The position numbers were made by a program, and so were the translations under genes. From assembly GCF_042433955.1 (NCBI RefSeq), contig NZ_JBHLUH010000006.1, positions 10,003 to 74,002 of the forward strand: DNA of 64,000 nucleotides, given 5' to 3'. Origin of the DNA: Phytohabitans kaempferiae. GTDB taxonomy: Bacteria; Actinomycetota; Actinomycetes; Mycobacteriales; Micromonosporaceae. The notes beneath the pieces were generated by a model that was given only the letters and a program-made list of their open reading frames with translations, was not told the DNA's origin and searched no databases. Position 1 is the stretch's first letter. The number at the start of each line of letters is the position of its first letter. This document shows, one piece after another, positions 17,171 to 26,443 of the stretch.

Positions 17171-17998
17171 TCACGCCTGCCGGGTTCGCGCGTGGCTCAT
17201 CGCCCACTCGAGCGCGTGGTCGGCAACCTGCTCCCAGCCGGGCAGGCCACAGGTGAAGTGTGGGCGGTCGGGAAACTCGTAGGTCTCGGTCGTCGCTTCG
17301 GAGTTGCGGTACTTCTTCGCGTTCGAGCGGTTCACCGAGGGCGGCATCAGGTGGTCTTTGCCGCCCATGATGAACAACAGCGGCGCGCGGTCGTCCAGGT
17401 CGTAGTCGATCCAGGTCTCCTGGTGGCCCGGCTTCCAGTTGGCTATCAGACCGTAGGCCCACACCCAGTTGCCGGGCGCCGGGATGTGGAAGCGGTCGTA
17501 CGCCGCGTCGGACTCCTCCCGGCTGCGCGTGTTGGCGAACACATAGTGGAACTGCTCCTTGGTGAAGCCCACCGCGCGGTGCCGGGTGGCCGGCTTCGAA
17601 AGGAACGGGAACAAGGACTTGATCTGGGACGGCGGGTTCACCCGCACGCCCTCGGGCGGCGCCGAGTCGATCACCACCGCGGCGGCGCCCAACCCGCGGT
17701 TGACCAGGATTTGGGTCAGAGTCCCGCCGAAGGAGTGGCCAATGATGATCGGTGGACGGTCCAGGCTCTCGACCACCTCGCTGAGGTGGTCGACCGTTGC
17801 GGGGACGGACGCCTCGGCGATGACCTCGGGCTTTTCGCGCAGCGCCTCGACCTCGATCTCGAATCCCGGGTACGTCGGCACGACGACGTCATGCCCCTTC
17901 GCCCGGTAGTACTCCACCCAGGGATTCCAGCTTCGGGCGGTCATCCAAAGCCCGTGGATCAGCACGATCGGCGGGACATTGGTCGTCGGCTCGCTCAT
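17171..17998 (-). CDS. alpha/beta hydrolase
   Basis: 275 residues. The fold's landmarks are clear: the oxyanion loop IVLIHGLWMTARSWNPWV, the nucleophile elbow GHSFGGTLTQ, the acid region LLFIMGGKDHLMPP and a catalytic His in FPDRPHFTCG. The start at ATG 17998 (MSEPTTNVPP) is chosen because the longer open frame upstream overlaps the MocR gene in an unrelated frame. Closest in style to the lactone/ester-hydrolase 'alpha/beta fold' proteins of actinobacteria. It ends the minus-strand run headed by the MocR regulator and might be cotranscribed with it, across a 113-bp gap. Confidence 0.88.
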   Translation of the reverse strand: MSEPTTNVPPIVLIHGLWMTARSWNPWVEYYRAKGHDVVVPTYPGFEIEVEALREKPEVIAEASVPATVDHLSEVVESLDRPPIIIGHSFGGTLTQILVNRGLGAAAVVIDSAPPEGVRVNPPSQIKSLFPFLSKPATRHRAVGFTKEQFHYVFANTRSREESDAAYDRFHIPAPGNWVWAYGLIANWKPGHQETWIDYDLDDRAPLLFIMGGKDHLMPPSVNRSNAKKYRNSEATTETYEFPDRPHFTCGLPGWEQVADHALEWAMSHARTRQA

Positions 17999-18111
17999 GG
18001 CGCTCCTTCCGATGGGGCACCAACAATCGTCGCAACCCGCGAACCGCGGTCGCCTCACCCCGCGGGGATGAAGTCGCGGCCCGCCGCCGCTGCCGCGGAT
18101 GTGTCGACCTT

Positions 18112-19575
18112 TTAGGGCGTCGGGTCTGGCGCCGTTTCTGGCGACGACTGCGTGGACCGCTGAGGGTTTCGGACCTCTGCGACCGCGTCGGCAAGGGCTT
18201 CCACTCCGTCTGTGATGGCGCGTTCGGTGAGGGTGGCGTAGCCGAAGATCAGCCCGCCTGGTCCGGCGAGGTTCAGTCGGTACCGGGAGACACCTTGCAC
18301 GACCAGTCCGTGCCGGGCGGCGGCGGCCACGACCGCGGCCTCGTCGAGGTCGTGCGGGAGCCAGGCCACGACGTGCTGGCCCGCCGCGACTCCGACCGGT
18401 TCCAGTTCGGGCAGCCGAGTGCGCAGTGCGGCCAGGAGTGCGTCGCGGCGGCGGCGGTAGACCGGGCGCATGCGCCGTAGGTGCCGGTCGAACTCGCCGC
18501 GGGTGAGGAAGTCGGCGAAGGTCAGTTGGTCGATGACGGGAGAGCCGCGGTCGGCCAGTACCTTGGCCGCCGTGATCTCGTCGACCAGGTGTGGCGGCGC
18601 CAGCAGCCAGCCGAGGCGCAGCCCTGGCGCCAGGGTCTTGCTCGCTGTGCCGCAGTACACGACGGTGTCGGGGGCCAGCCCCTGCATGGCGCCGACGGGC
18701 GAGCGGTCGTACCGGTACTCCGCGTCGTAGTCGTCCTCGATCACCACGGCGCGGCGGCGCTGCGCCCAGCCGATCACCCGGGAACGCGCGGTGGCCGAAA
18801 GGACCCCGCCGGTGGGCCACTGGTGCGAGGGCGTCAGTACGACGGCGTCGGCGTCGGTATGTTCCAGTTCCTCGACGAGAATGCCGTCCGGCCCGACCGG
18901 GACGCCGATCACGTCCAGGCCGGCGGCGGCCGCGACGAGGCGGGCGTCGTCGTCCGGGGAGGGATCCTCGACGGCCAGCCGGCGGGCGCCCCGCGCCGCG
19001 AGCACCTGGAGCAGTAGCGAGACGCCCTGGCCGTAACCACTGCAGATCACGACGTTCTCCGGGCGGGCGGACGTGCCGCGGACGCGGTTGAGGTAGTCGG
19101 TCAGGGCTGCGTGCAGTTCGGGCACGCCACGCCCGTCGAGGTAGGCGAAGCGTTCGTTCGGTGTGGTGGTGAGGACCGTGCGCACCGAACGCAGCCAGGC
19201 GGCCCGGGGGAACGACGACACGTCGGTGCGGCCGTACCCGAAGTCGATCCGGGCCGCCGGCCGATCCCCGCCGCGGCGACCCGGCGGCGCCGGAACCGGC
19301 TCGACCGCGACCTGCGTGTAGCCGCCCGCTCGACTGGTGAGGTAGCCCTCGGCGACGAGTTGCTGGTAGGCCTCGACCACGACGCCGCGTGACACTCCCA
19401 GATCGGCTGCGATCGTGCGGGTCGGCGGCAGGGACGTCCCGAGACGCAGCCGGCCGGCCCGGATGCTGCCCCGGATCGAGGCGGCGATCTGCCGGTGCAG
19501 CGGTTCGGGCGCGGACCGGTCCACATCGATGAGCAGGTCCTCCGCCGTACTCGAATTGGTCCTGATTTGGCCCAT
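18112..19575 (-). CDS. MocR/PdxR-type regulator (GntR HTH fused to PLP aminotransferase fold)
   Basis: 487 residues. Residues about 20-90 form a GntR winged helix (PLHRQIAASIRGSIRAGRL, TRTIAADLGVSRGVVVEAYQQL). The rest is a fold-type I aminotransferase domain with the PLP lysine in GTASKTLAPGLRLGW and the phosphate/ring-binding segment VIEDDYDAEYRYDRSP. MocR proteins use PLP as an effector, for example to control vitamin B6 or GABA genes. It is divergent from an FAD oxidoreductase, 47 bp apart, which is therefore its likely target. Confidence 0.92.
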   Translation of the reverse strand: MGQIRTNSSTAEDLLIDVDRSAPEPLHRQIAASIRGSIRAGRLRLGTSLPPTRTIAADLGVSRGVVVEAYQQLVAEGYLTSRAGGYTQVAVEPVPAPPGRRGGDRPAARIDFGYGRTDVSSFPRAAWLRSVRTVLTTTPNERFAYLDGRGVPELHAALTDYLNRVRGTSARPENVVICSGYGQGVSLLLQVLAARGARRLAVEDPSPDDDARLVAAAAGLDVIGVPVGPDGILVEELEHTDADAVVLTPSHQWPTGGVLSATARSRVIGWAQRRRAVVIEDDYDAEYRYDRSPVGAMQGLAPDTVVYCGTASKTLAPGLRLGWLLAPPHLVDEITAAKVLADRGSPVIDQLTFADFLTRGEFDRHLRRMRPVYRRRRDALLAALRTRLPELEPVGVAAGQHVVAWLPHDLDEAAVVAAAARHGLVVQGVSRYRLNLAGPGGLIFGYATLTERAITDGVEALADAVAEVRNPQRSTQSSPETAPDPTP

Positions 19576-19622
19576 GCAATCGGACCTTACCGGGTGTACC
19601 GATTTCCGTCAGGCTCAGACAT

Positions 19623-20975
19623 ATGACGACAGCGACCAGCCCTCGCCTCGACGGCCGCCTCCTCACCCCGGGCGACCCGGGTTACGACGCGGCCCGCACT
19701 GTCTGGAACGCCATGATTGACCGTCGCCCCCGGATGATCGTGCGGGCCGCGAGCGTCGCCGACGTGGTAGCCGCGGTGCGCCTCGCCCGCGAACTCGACC
19801 TGGAGATCGGGGTACGCTGCGGCGGGCACAACGTCGCCGGCCTCGCTGTCCCCGCGGACGGCCTGATGATCGACCTGACCCCGTTGAACGACGTTCGGGT
19901 CGACCCGATCCGGCGGCGCGCCCGGGTCCAAGGCGGCGCGCTGCTCGGCGCACTCGACCGGGCGTCGCAACCGTACGGCCTCGCCACGACCGCGGGCAAC
20001 GTCTCGCACACCGGGGTCGGCGGCCTGACCCTCGGCGGCGGCATGGGCTGGCTCGCCCGCCAACACGGTTTGGCCTGCGACAACGTCGCCTCCTACACGA
20101 TGGTCACCGCCGACGGGGAGGTCGTGACCGCGAGCCGGACCGAGAACCTCGACCTGTTCTGGGGTCTGCGCGGTGGTGGCGGCAACTTCGGCATCGTCAC
20201 CGACTTCGACTTCCAACTGCACCACACCGGAACGCAGACCCTGGTCGCCGAGTTCGACTTCCGTGCCGAGGACGCCGTGCCGGTGCTCGAAGGCTGGCGG
20301 GACCTCAACGCCGTCGCGCCGCGGCAGGCGACCTTCACCGCCGATGTCCGCAGCACGGCCAGCGGCCCCATCGCCACCGTCGGCTTCGTATGGGTCGGCG
20401 ACCCGGCACAGGGTCACCGGTTGGTGCCGGCGATGCGCGCGCTCGGGCGCCCGGTCGCCGAGCGGGTCACCACCCCGTCATACCTCGAACTCCAGCAACG
20501 CGACGACACCACCGGCGGCCACGCCTACCGCCGGTACTCCAGCGCGCACTACCTGCGGCAGTTCCCCACCGCCGCGATCGAGGCGTTCCTGCTGCGCGGC
20601 GCGACAGACCTGCACGGCGGTACCCAACTGCCCGGCGTCGGCCTGCAGGCGTACGGCGGCGCGATCGCCGACGTCGCGGACGCTGACGCCGCGTTCAGTC
20701 ACCGCGGCACCACGTTCGAGTTTGGCGCCGGCTCCCGCTGGACCGAGCCATCCGAAGACGACGCCCGGATGGCAGCGGCTCGCAGGGCCGGATCGGCGCT
20801 CGACCCGTACGCCGACGGCGTCTACGTCAACTCGCTCGCTGGCGACGAGGGGCAACGCGGGGTACGCCGTGCGTACCCGGCCGCCAAGCTCGCCAGGCTG
20901 ACCGCCCTCAAGACCGTCTGGGATCCGCAGAACGTTTTCCACCTCAACCACAACATCCGGCCCAGCCACGCCTGA
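19623..20975 (+). CDS. FAD-linked oxidoreductase of the berberine-bridge-enzyme family
   Basis: 450 residues. The PCMH-type FAD domain has the attachment motif VRCGGHNVAG (His for covalent FAD), the pyrophosphate loop GGLTLGGGMGWLARQHGLA and LFWGLRGGGGNFGIVTDF; the C-terminal BBE motif is VYVNSLAGDEG ... LKTVWDPQNVFHLNHNI. The Cys that makes a second FAD bond in bicovalent members is replaced (NVSHTG region), so single attachment is expected. Such enzymes oxidise sugars, alkaloids or polyketide intermediates. Divergent from the MocR gene and followed, after 31 bp, by a DUF6069 membrane protein. Confidence 0.9.
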   Translation: MTTATSPRLDGRLLTPGDPGYDAARTVWNAMIDRRPRMIVRAASVADVVAAVRLARELDLEIGVRCGGHNVAGLAVPADGLMIDLTPLNDVRVDPIRRRARVQGGALLGALDRASQPYGLATTAGNVSHTGVGGLTLGGGMGWLARQHGLACDNVASYTMVTADGEVVTASRTENLDLFWGLRGGGGNFGIVTDFDFQLHHTGTQTLVAEFDFRAEDAVPVLEGWRDLNAVAPRQATFTADVRSTASGPIATVGFVWVGDPAQGHRLVPAMRALGRPVAERVTTPSYLELQQRDDTTGGHAYRRYSSAHYLRQFPTAAIEAFLLRGATDLHGGTQLPGVGLQAYGGAIADVADADAAFSHRGTTFEFGAGSRWTEPSEDDARMAAARRAGSALDPYADGVYVNSLAGDEGQRGVRRAYPAAKLARLTALKTVWDPQNVFHLNHNIRPSHA

Positions 20976-21006
20976 GCTGGCACCGAGACAGATGGAAAGG
21001 ACGCTC

Positions 21007-21432
21007 ATGACCTCCACCGCTCCCACCGACCAGCTCAGCACGCGCAGCCAGCAGCGCCGCCGGCTGTTCCTGCCGGGCCTGGCCGCAGCGGCTGCCGCCG
21101 CCGTCACCGTGACGGCCGTCGCGGCCATCGCCATGGCCGTCGGCGTCGATTTCGAGCTGCCCGACGGCGGCGAGTCGATTCCGCTGTTCGGCTTCACACA
21201 GCTCACGTTCACCTTCAGCGTCGTGGGCATCCTTATCGCCCTGGCGATCCGCCGTTGGGCGTCCCAACCGGCACGCATCTGGATCCGCACCGCGGTGGCA
21301 CTCACCGCGCTGTCGCTCGTACCACCGTTTTTGGTCGATGCCAATCTCGCCACCGAGTGCACGCTCGTGCTAGCACACCTGATCGCCGCCGCGATCGTGA
21401 TCCCTGTCATCGCCCGTCGGTTGGCTGCCTGA
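21007..21432 (+). CDS. DUF6069-family small membrane protein
   Basis: 141 residues from ATG 21007 (MTSTAPTDQL); an in-frame ATG at 20992 is too close to the upstream stop and lacks a site, while GGAAAGGA precedes 21007. Four transmembrane segments: about 23-45, 60-80, 92-110 and 117-138, ending IVIPVIARRLAA. The pattern fits DUF6069 proteins, of unknown function, frequent in actinobacteria. It is probably cotranscribed with the FAD oxidoreductase. Confidence 0.8.
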   Translation: MTSTAPTDQLSTRSQQRRRLFLPGLAAAAAAAVTVTAVAAIAMAVGVDFELPDGGESIPLFGFTQLTFTFSVVGILIALAIRRWASQPARIWIRTAVALTALSLVPPFLVDANLATECTLVLAHLIAAAIVIPVIARRLAA

Positions 21433-21553
21433 CGATCGTTCGCCGCGGCACACGGGCGTGAGTGTGGAGCGAGGCCGGCAGCCCTCCCACCACGCCCGCC
21501 CAGCCGGCCGACGGTCACCCGCGCCGGCGAAGCGGGGCCAAGGTTAGCGGCCA

Positions 21554-22058
21554 CTAGCGAAGGCGGCGGATCAACATGAGAGCGAGGTCGTCATCGACTC
21601 TCACGGACGCTGCGGGCTCAACGTTGGCGCCGCGATAGGCCACACCTCGCCCGTCTGGCAGGTATCCACGGCGCAGGTACATCAAGTGGGCCGCGGCGTA
21701 GTCGGCGTACAGGCCGACTCCGATACCGGCGGTGTCACTTCTGGTCGCGATGAGACCCTCGGCCGCGTCCATGAGGGTCGAAGCGATTCCTCGACGTCGA
21801 AACTGAGGCAGCACGTTGAGGTCGACGATCTCCGGAACGCCAGCGGCGCGGAACGGTGCATAGTCGCTGGTCCAGCGTACGGTCAGGTAGCCGGCGAATC
21901 CGCCGTCCCACCATGAGACGAAGGCGGCCCGCGTCCCGGCCTGCTGGCCGCGCGGGCCCTGATCCGCCGTTCGGTCGGCTGGCGGCGACGTCGTAGGTAA
22001 TGCGCTTGTCGGCTGGGCCGGCAGAGCGGCAATACGAAGCGATCGCTGGCGGCGGCAT
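21554..22058 (-). pseudogene. GNAT acetyltransferase with probable N-terminal frameshift
   Basis: The C-terminal two thirds is an intact GNAT core: AAFVSWWDGGFAGYLTVRW, EIVDLNVLPQFRRRGIASTL (acetyl-CoA loop R-R-x-G-I-A), then GLYADYAAAHLMYLRRGYLP. No ATG, GTG or TTG occurs in this frame upstream of GTG 21814, which lies inside the core. A plausible beginning, with KRITYDVAASRP, lies in another frame that opens at ATG 22058. The frames would join by removing one base near 21970-21976. Either the gene is dead or there is a sequence error. Homologues acetylate amines, antibiotics or protein N-termini. Confidence 0.6.
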
Positions 22059-22279
22059 GAGCCTGGGCTTTGCGGTCAGCACCGCGCGCGGAGTGCGGCA
22101 TGAGCGGGTGTCTCGCATGGCGCTGGGCGCGATGCGGTGCAATGCGACGACCGTTCACGGGTCCACATCCCGGAAGTCGACGATTCGCAGCGGCCCCTAC
22201 GGTGGCGTAGGCGGCCGAGAGGTTCGGTCTCGGCAAGGACCTTCGACCGCGGCGCTATTGTCGACCGCACGGAGGCGAC

Positions 22280-23038
22280 ATGACGAAGATCGCGATCATC
22301 GGCGATGTCGGCGGGTGCGTCGTGCAGTTGGCGGAGGCGATCGGGCCGATAGTCGAGGACCCGGACGCGCTGGTGATCCAGGTTGGTGACCTGATCGACC
22401 GAGGCCCCGACAGCTCGGGGGTGCTGGCGCTCGTTCGGCAGCGGTTGGACGCCGGCGGGTGCGGCTGGATCCAATTGATCGGCAACCACGAGTCGCAGTA
22501 CCTCGGCGGCGAGCCGTTCTGGCCGCAGAAACTCGCCCCCGCCGACGTCGAACTGCTGCAGACGTGGTGGATGAAGGAGTGGCTGCGGGTGGCCGCCGCA
22601 GTACGTACCGCGGACGGGGAGGAGCTTCTGATCACCCACGCCGGTCTGGGCGTGGAAGCGTGGCGGGCTTTGGGTGCACCAGTGACCGCGGGCACCGCCG
22701 CGGACCTGCTCAACACCAGGCCGGAGGAGCTGCTCTGGCATGATCGCGGACCGCTGTGGGCCGAGGCCGGCCCGGAGGTCTACCAGTCCTGGCTACAGGC
22801 TGAAGAACCCGTTCCTTTCGGCCAGATCCACGGCCACTCGACCATCGTGAGCTACCGGCGGCAGACTTGGTTGTGCGGCGAACGGATCCGTCAGCGCTCG
22901 ACCGTCGACTGGACCGCCCGATACACCGTCACCCGCATCGGCGGCTGCCGCTTCATCGGCGTCGATCCCAAACACGGCACGACCGGCGCGCCGACCTGGT
23001 CTCCGCTCATCTTGCACGGTGCCACACTCCTGAGCTGA
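22280..23038 (+). CDS. calcineurin-like metallophosphoesterase
   Basis: 252 residues, soluble. All metal-site motifs are present in order: GDVGG (atypical for the usual GD-x-H: Gly-Gly replaces the His), VGDLIDRGPDS, LIGNHESQYLGG, LLITHAGLGVEAW and GQIHGHSTIV. The DRGPDS and GNHE motifs place it with PPP-type and ApaH-like diadenosine tetraphosphatases. The loss of the first-motif histidine may weaken metal binding. Start ATG 22280 follows GGAGGCGAC. It is a single gene amid decayed neighbours. Confidence 0.88.
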   Translation: MTKIAIIGDVGGCVVQLAEAIGPIVEDPDALVIQVGDLIDRGPDSSGVLALVRQRLDAGGCGWIQLIGNHESQYLGGEPFWPQKLAPADVELLQTWWMKEWLRVAAAVRTADGEELLITHAGLGVEAWRALGAPVTAGTAADLLNTRPEELLWHDRGPLWAEAGPEVYQSWLQAEEPVPFGQIHGHSTIVSYRRQTWLCGERIRQRSTVDWTARYTVTRIGGCRFIGVDPKHGTTGAPTWSPLILHGATLLS

Positions 23039-23132
23039 TCGGCACACTGACTGTCGAGTCCTCACGCATTGTCCGACGATGTTGGTATGTGCGCCCCGCT
23101 GATCGTCGCTGGACCACCGTTGGAGGGTAGTT

Positions 23133-23657
23133 GTGGCTGAGGTGGCGCTGCGGCCGATCGACGACTCCGACCTCGATGCCTTGTTCGAACAGATGCGGGA
23201 TCCCGAGTCTGTGCGCATGGCCGCCTTCACGGCCGAAAATCCCGATGACCGCACCGCGTTCGATGTCCACATGGCGAAGGTCCGGACGTCGCCGGAGGTG
23301 ACCACCCGGGCGGTCACCGTCGATGGACGGCTGGTCGGCAGCATCGCCAGCTTCGTGGTTGATGGCGATACCGAGGTCACCTACTGGATCGACAGGTCCT
23401 TCTGGGGGCAAGGCATCGCCGGCCGAGCGCTCGCCCTGCTCCTGGAGTCGGTTCGCGTGCGGCCCGTCTTCGCCCGCGCCGCGAGTGACAATGTGAGATC
23501 GCTCAAGGTGCTGCAGAGGGCGGGATTCGCGATCGTGGGCACGGAGATCTCGTTCGCCAGTGGACGACGTATGGAGATCGAGGAAACGATCCTGCGCCTC
23601 GACGAGCCCGCGAAGACCGCCCTCTCCGATGTGGCAAGCGGAGTGCGGCAGCCTTAA
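23133..23657 (+). CDS. GNAT-family N-acetyltransferase (RimJ/RimL-like)
   Basis: 174 residues from GTG 23133, preceded by GGAGGG. Opening VALRPIDDSDLDALFEQMRD and the core VTYWIDRSFWGQGIAGRALALLLE, with the acetyl-CoA loop W-G-Q-G-I-A-G, followed by ARAASDNVRSLKVLQRAGF, are textbook RimJ/RimL features. Substrate unknown; such proteins acetylate ribosomal proteins or small molecules. Its stop codon is exactly where the homology of the opposite-strand ADP-ribosylglycohydrolase pseudogene breaks off, suggesting a rearrangement brought the two together. Confidence 0.88.
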   Translation: MAEVALRPIDDSDLDALFEQMRDPESVRMAAFTAENPDDRTAFDVHMAKVRTSPEVTTRAVTVDGRLVGSIASFVVDGDTEVTYWIDRSFWGQGIAGRALALLLESVRVRPVFARAASDNVRSLKVLQRAGFAIVGTEISFASGRRMEIEETILRLDEPAKTALSDVASGVRQP

Positions 23658-24337
23658 GGCCAGCACCTGCGAGCCGTTGCCGAGTTCGTAGGCGGCCTCG
23701 GCCACACTCACGCCAATCAGGCGTCTGGCGTGAACGGTCCCGTTCATGACTCGACCGTCGACGAGATAAGCCTGCACCACGTCAAACAACTCGGCCGGCT
23801 CCAGCCGCTGGCGAGTCAGCCTGGCCCACCCGGCTTCGGCCGCGGCGACCGCGATCGCGACGGCCCCGACAACGGCCTCCGGATGTGCGTGGGTCACCTG
23901 CGCTGAACGCATGGCCTCCAGCGCGGCGGTGCGGCTGTCGCCGGCGTGGAAGGCACCGAGCGGAGCCACCCGCATCGCCGCGCCGTTGCCCATCGATCCC
24001 TGCCCGTCGAATGCCGCCGCGGCGGCCTCTCGCCAGGGTATGCCTTGACGGATCTGACGAAGCAGGACGACGGCACCACCGCCATAGCCGCGGTAGGGCT
24101 CGAAGCTTTCCGCGAACCGCGCGCCAGACGGTCCTGATCGATACCGCCGTGCTGGCGCAACTCCTCGACGATCGAGCAGGCCATCTCGGTATCGTCGGTC
24201 CACGGCCACGGCGCGCTCGGCAAGCGCCCGCCCAAAAGCGCAGCGAAATCAGATCCGGGAACGAAGAACTGGGCGCCCAACGCGTCGCCCACCGACAGCC
24301 CCTCCAAGCTGTCGTAACACAGGTCCAGCATGGTCAT
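23658..24337 (-). pseudogene. ADP-ribosylglycohydrolase, frameshifted and 3'-truncated
   Basis: The N-terminal part (from ATG 24337) reads MTMLDLCYDSLEGLSVGDAL ... WPWTDDTEMACSIVEELRQHG with the family's metal-binding T-D-D-T/D-E. Near 24115-24122 the frame is lost by about one base: LARRFAE would need one extra C. The next frame continues ESFEPYRGYGGGA, QGSMGNGAAMRVAPLG and AAYELGNGSQV. The family normally goes on to a T-V-P-F motif and a second metal site (G-G-D-T-D-T); here the sequence stops matching at about 23660. Two independent lesions indicate a true pseudogene of a DraG-like enzyme that removes ADP-ribose from proteins. Confidence 0.8.
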
Positions 24338-24435
24338 GTTCCAAGTGATCCTGCCAGACCCGACACGCGCCCGGAAGCCCGCAACGACAAACCAGGTCCC
24401 GCGACGTACCTCTCGGCAGCATCGGGTGTAGCTGA

Positions 24436-24726
24436 TTAGCCGGCCTCCTCGTGCTGTTCGAGCCACTGCTGTACCGCCGCAACATCAGCATCGGTCAGGC
24501 CCAGGTACGGGTCGACGCGGTGCAGCAGCGCCGGTTGCACGTGGTGCGCGGCGACCAGGAATTCCTCGACCTCGTCGGTCCAGAGGAACGGATAGGCGCC
24601 GGGCGCCGGCGCCGTTCCAGGAGGCGAAGTGGCCGCGTCGAAGCCAACTGAGCGGTCGGTGAGCCGTCCCGTTTCCCCGGCGGCGTGGCGAGCGGTGACA
24701 CCATGGCGGGCGTGTCCTCTCCCCAC
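24436..24726 (-). CDS. hypothetical small protein, about 96 aa
   Basis: The C-terminal 55 residues look genuinely coding: PFLWTDEVEEFLVAAHHVQP, then LHRVDPYLGLTDADVAAVQQ and WLEQHEEAG. The start is uncertain; GTG 24726 is the first reasonable choice in frame, but no strong ribosome-binding site was seen. No family recognised. It shares the strand of the ADP-ribosylglycohydrolase pseudogene, 98 bp upstream of it, and might have been its partner. On the other strand, 24685-24760 also has a protein-like stretch (HDDVLLIRDLMKAFAAA), so the region may be scrambled. Confidence 0.45.
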   Translation of the reverse strand: MGRGHARHGVTARHAAGETGRLTDRSVGFDAATSPPGTAPAPGAYPFLWTDEVEEFLVAAHHVQPALLHRVDPYLGLTDADVAAVQQWLEQHEEAG

Positions 24727-24940
24727 GACGACGTCCTGCTGATCCGTGACCTGATGAAGGCATTCGCAGCCGCCGCTCACCCTGCTCGTACAGGCCATAC
24801 AGATCATCGAGCAGCGTTCTCCCGCAAACCCGCAACCGATCGCCGAGCAAGCGGGCACGCAAGGACGGCACCGATTGATCCTTTTGCTCGACACCGTCAC
24901 CTCCCCACCCGTGTCGCGCCCGCCTAATAGGCTCTGGCGC

Positions 24941-26377
24941 GTGGATGAGACCTCGACGGTGTACCAGGTGGCAGCGGACCGGTTCGTGACGGCCGAGGTG
25001 GGCACGCGGAGTGCGGCGGCGGAGGCGTTGATCGCGCTGGCCGCGGCCGATCCGGAGTTGCGTCAACCGGTCGCGGACACGCTGTGCGCGTGGTTGCGTA
25101 CGCCGCCCGCTGACGCGGCCGGGGAGTGTCGCGTGGTGCTGCGCTTGCTGACCGACCGGTTGCGTACGACTGGCGGCGGGTGGGAAGGCGTCAGCATTGA
25201 CCTGTCGGGTGCGACGCTTGTCGATGTCGATTTCCGTGGTTGCCGGCTCGGCGGCGCCGGGTTCGCCGACGCCCGGTTCGTTGGCACCGCTGTCTTCGAC
25301 GGCGCCATGTTCGACGATGATGCCCTGTTCCAGCGAGCGGTTTTCCACGGCGACGCCTCCTTCGCCGGTACGGGATTCGGCGGCCAGGCCGTGTTCGGCC
25401 GCGCCCGGTTCCGCGCACGGGCGGACTTCACCGGCGCGGCGTTCAGCGGCGTGGCGTGGTTCGGTCGGGGCACCGATACGTGGTGGGACGACGACGAGGC
25501 TTGGGACACGGTCGAGGAGATCGACCCGGCGCCGTGGGACGAGCTCAACGAGGACGATCCAGAGTGGCCGGTCGCGGTGCTCATCGAGGACTACCAGGAC
25601 TGGGAGGAGGGCGGCGACGGGGCGCGCTTTGCCGCCGATGTGTCCTTTGTAGATGCCTGCTTCGACGGGCCGGCCTGGTTCTACTACGCCCGGTTCGGTG
25701 CGGCGGCGACGTTCACCGGAGCGCGGTTCGCCGGGCGGGTCCACCTCGACCAGCCCGCCGTCGACCTCACCGGCGCGTACTGGGCCGGCGGCAACGAAGA
25801 CGGCGAGTCGGTGTGGCCGTTGGGCTGGACGGTGCGGCCGGCCGATGGCGGTGACCTTGTCCCAGACACCTCGGTCGCGCCGTACACCGGGCAGCTCGCC
25901 GTCGCCGATCCCGCCGTCCGCGCGGCCGGCCTGGGGATTCTGGCCCAGCTCGGCGACGACCGGCCAGAGCTGCGGCAGCGGGTTCTGGCCACGCTCTGCG
26001 CGTTTCTGCGGATCCCCATCCCGTTCGACCTGCGCGCGAACGGCCGCACCGCCGAGCAGGTCGCGCTGCTGAGCCTGCGGCAGCAGGCACAGGAGATCAT
26101 CACGCGGCGGCTTCGGCCCGGCCCGGGACAGTGGCCAGGCATGAACCTCTGGCTCAGTGGCGCCACGCTCGTCGACCTGGACCTCAGCGGCTGCGAGGCT
26201 CAGTTCGTCGAGTTGACCGGCGCCCAGTTCCACGGCACGACCCGGTTCGACGGCAGCCGGTTCGGCCAGGCGTCGTTCACGCTGGGCGGGCCGGAAGGCC
26301 GGGCCACGTTCCACGGCGATGTCGTGTTCGGCGGCGACCCGCCCGCCCACGTGGTCCTGCACGGCGCGGTCGCCTGA
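24941..26377 (+). CDS. pentapeptide-repeat protein
   Basis: 478 residues from GTG 24941 (VDETSTVYQVAADRF). Two copies of a module are visible: a helical segment (TRSAAAEALIALAAADPELR; later DPAVRAAGLGILAQLGDDRP) followed by runs of A(D/N)(L/F)xx pentapeptides, such as LSGATLVDVDFRGCRLGGAG, FVGTAVFDGAMFDDDALFQ and, in the second half, LSGATLVDLDLSGCEAQ. The first run is interrupted by an acidic insert (WWDDDEAWDTVEEID). Pentapeptide repeats fold as a right-handed quadrilateral helix; the helical part resembles the N-terminal repeat domain of actinobacterial pentapeptide membrane proteins, but no membrane segment is present. Function unknown. Confidence 0.85.
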   Translation: MDETSTVYQVAADRFVTAEVGTRSAAAEALIALAAADPELRQPVADTLCAWLRTPPADAAGECRVVLRLLTDRLRTTGGGWEGVSIDLSGATLVDVDFRGCRLGGAGFADARFVGTAVFDGAMFDDDALFQRAVFHGDASFAGTGFGGQAVFGRARFRARADFTGAAFSGVAWFGRGTDTWWDDDEAWDTVEEIDPAPWDELNEDDPEWPVAVLIEDYQDWEEGGDGARFAADVSFVDACFDGPAWFYYARFGAAATFTGARFAGRVHLDQPAVDLTGAYWAGGNEDGESVWPLGWTVRPADGGDLVPDTSVAPYTGQLAVADPAVRAAGLGILAQLGDDRPELRQRVLATLCAFLRIPIPFDLRANGRTAEQVALLSLRQQAQEIITRRLRPGPGQWPGMNLWLSGATLVDLDLSGCEAQFVELTGAQFHGTTRFDGSRFGQASFTLGGPEGRATFHGDVVFGGDPPAHVVLHGAVA

Positions 26378-26443
26378 GCCGCCGATCAGGTCAGAAACTG
26401 CCGGCACCGCGCGCCAAGCACACGCTCTGGCCAAGACCCGTCG

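Noticed and set aside
17999..19666. Extending the alpha/beta hydrolase upstream to an 831-residue protein
   Set aside because: The added part is out of frame with the MocR gene that occupies this DNA and has no protein-like features; the natural start is ATG 17998.
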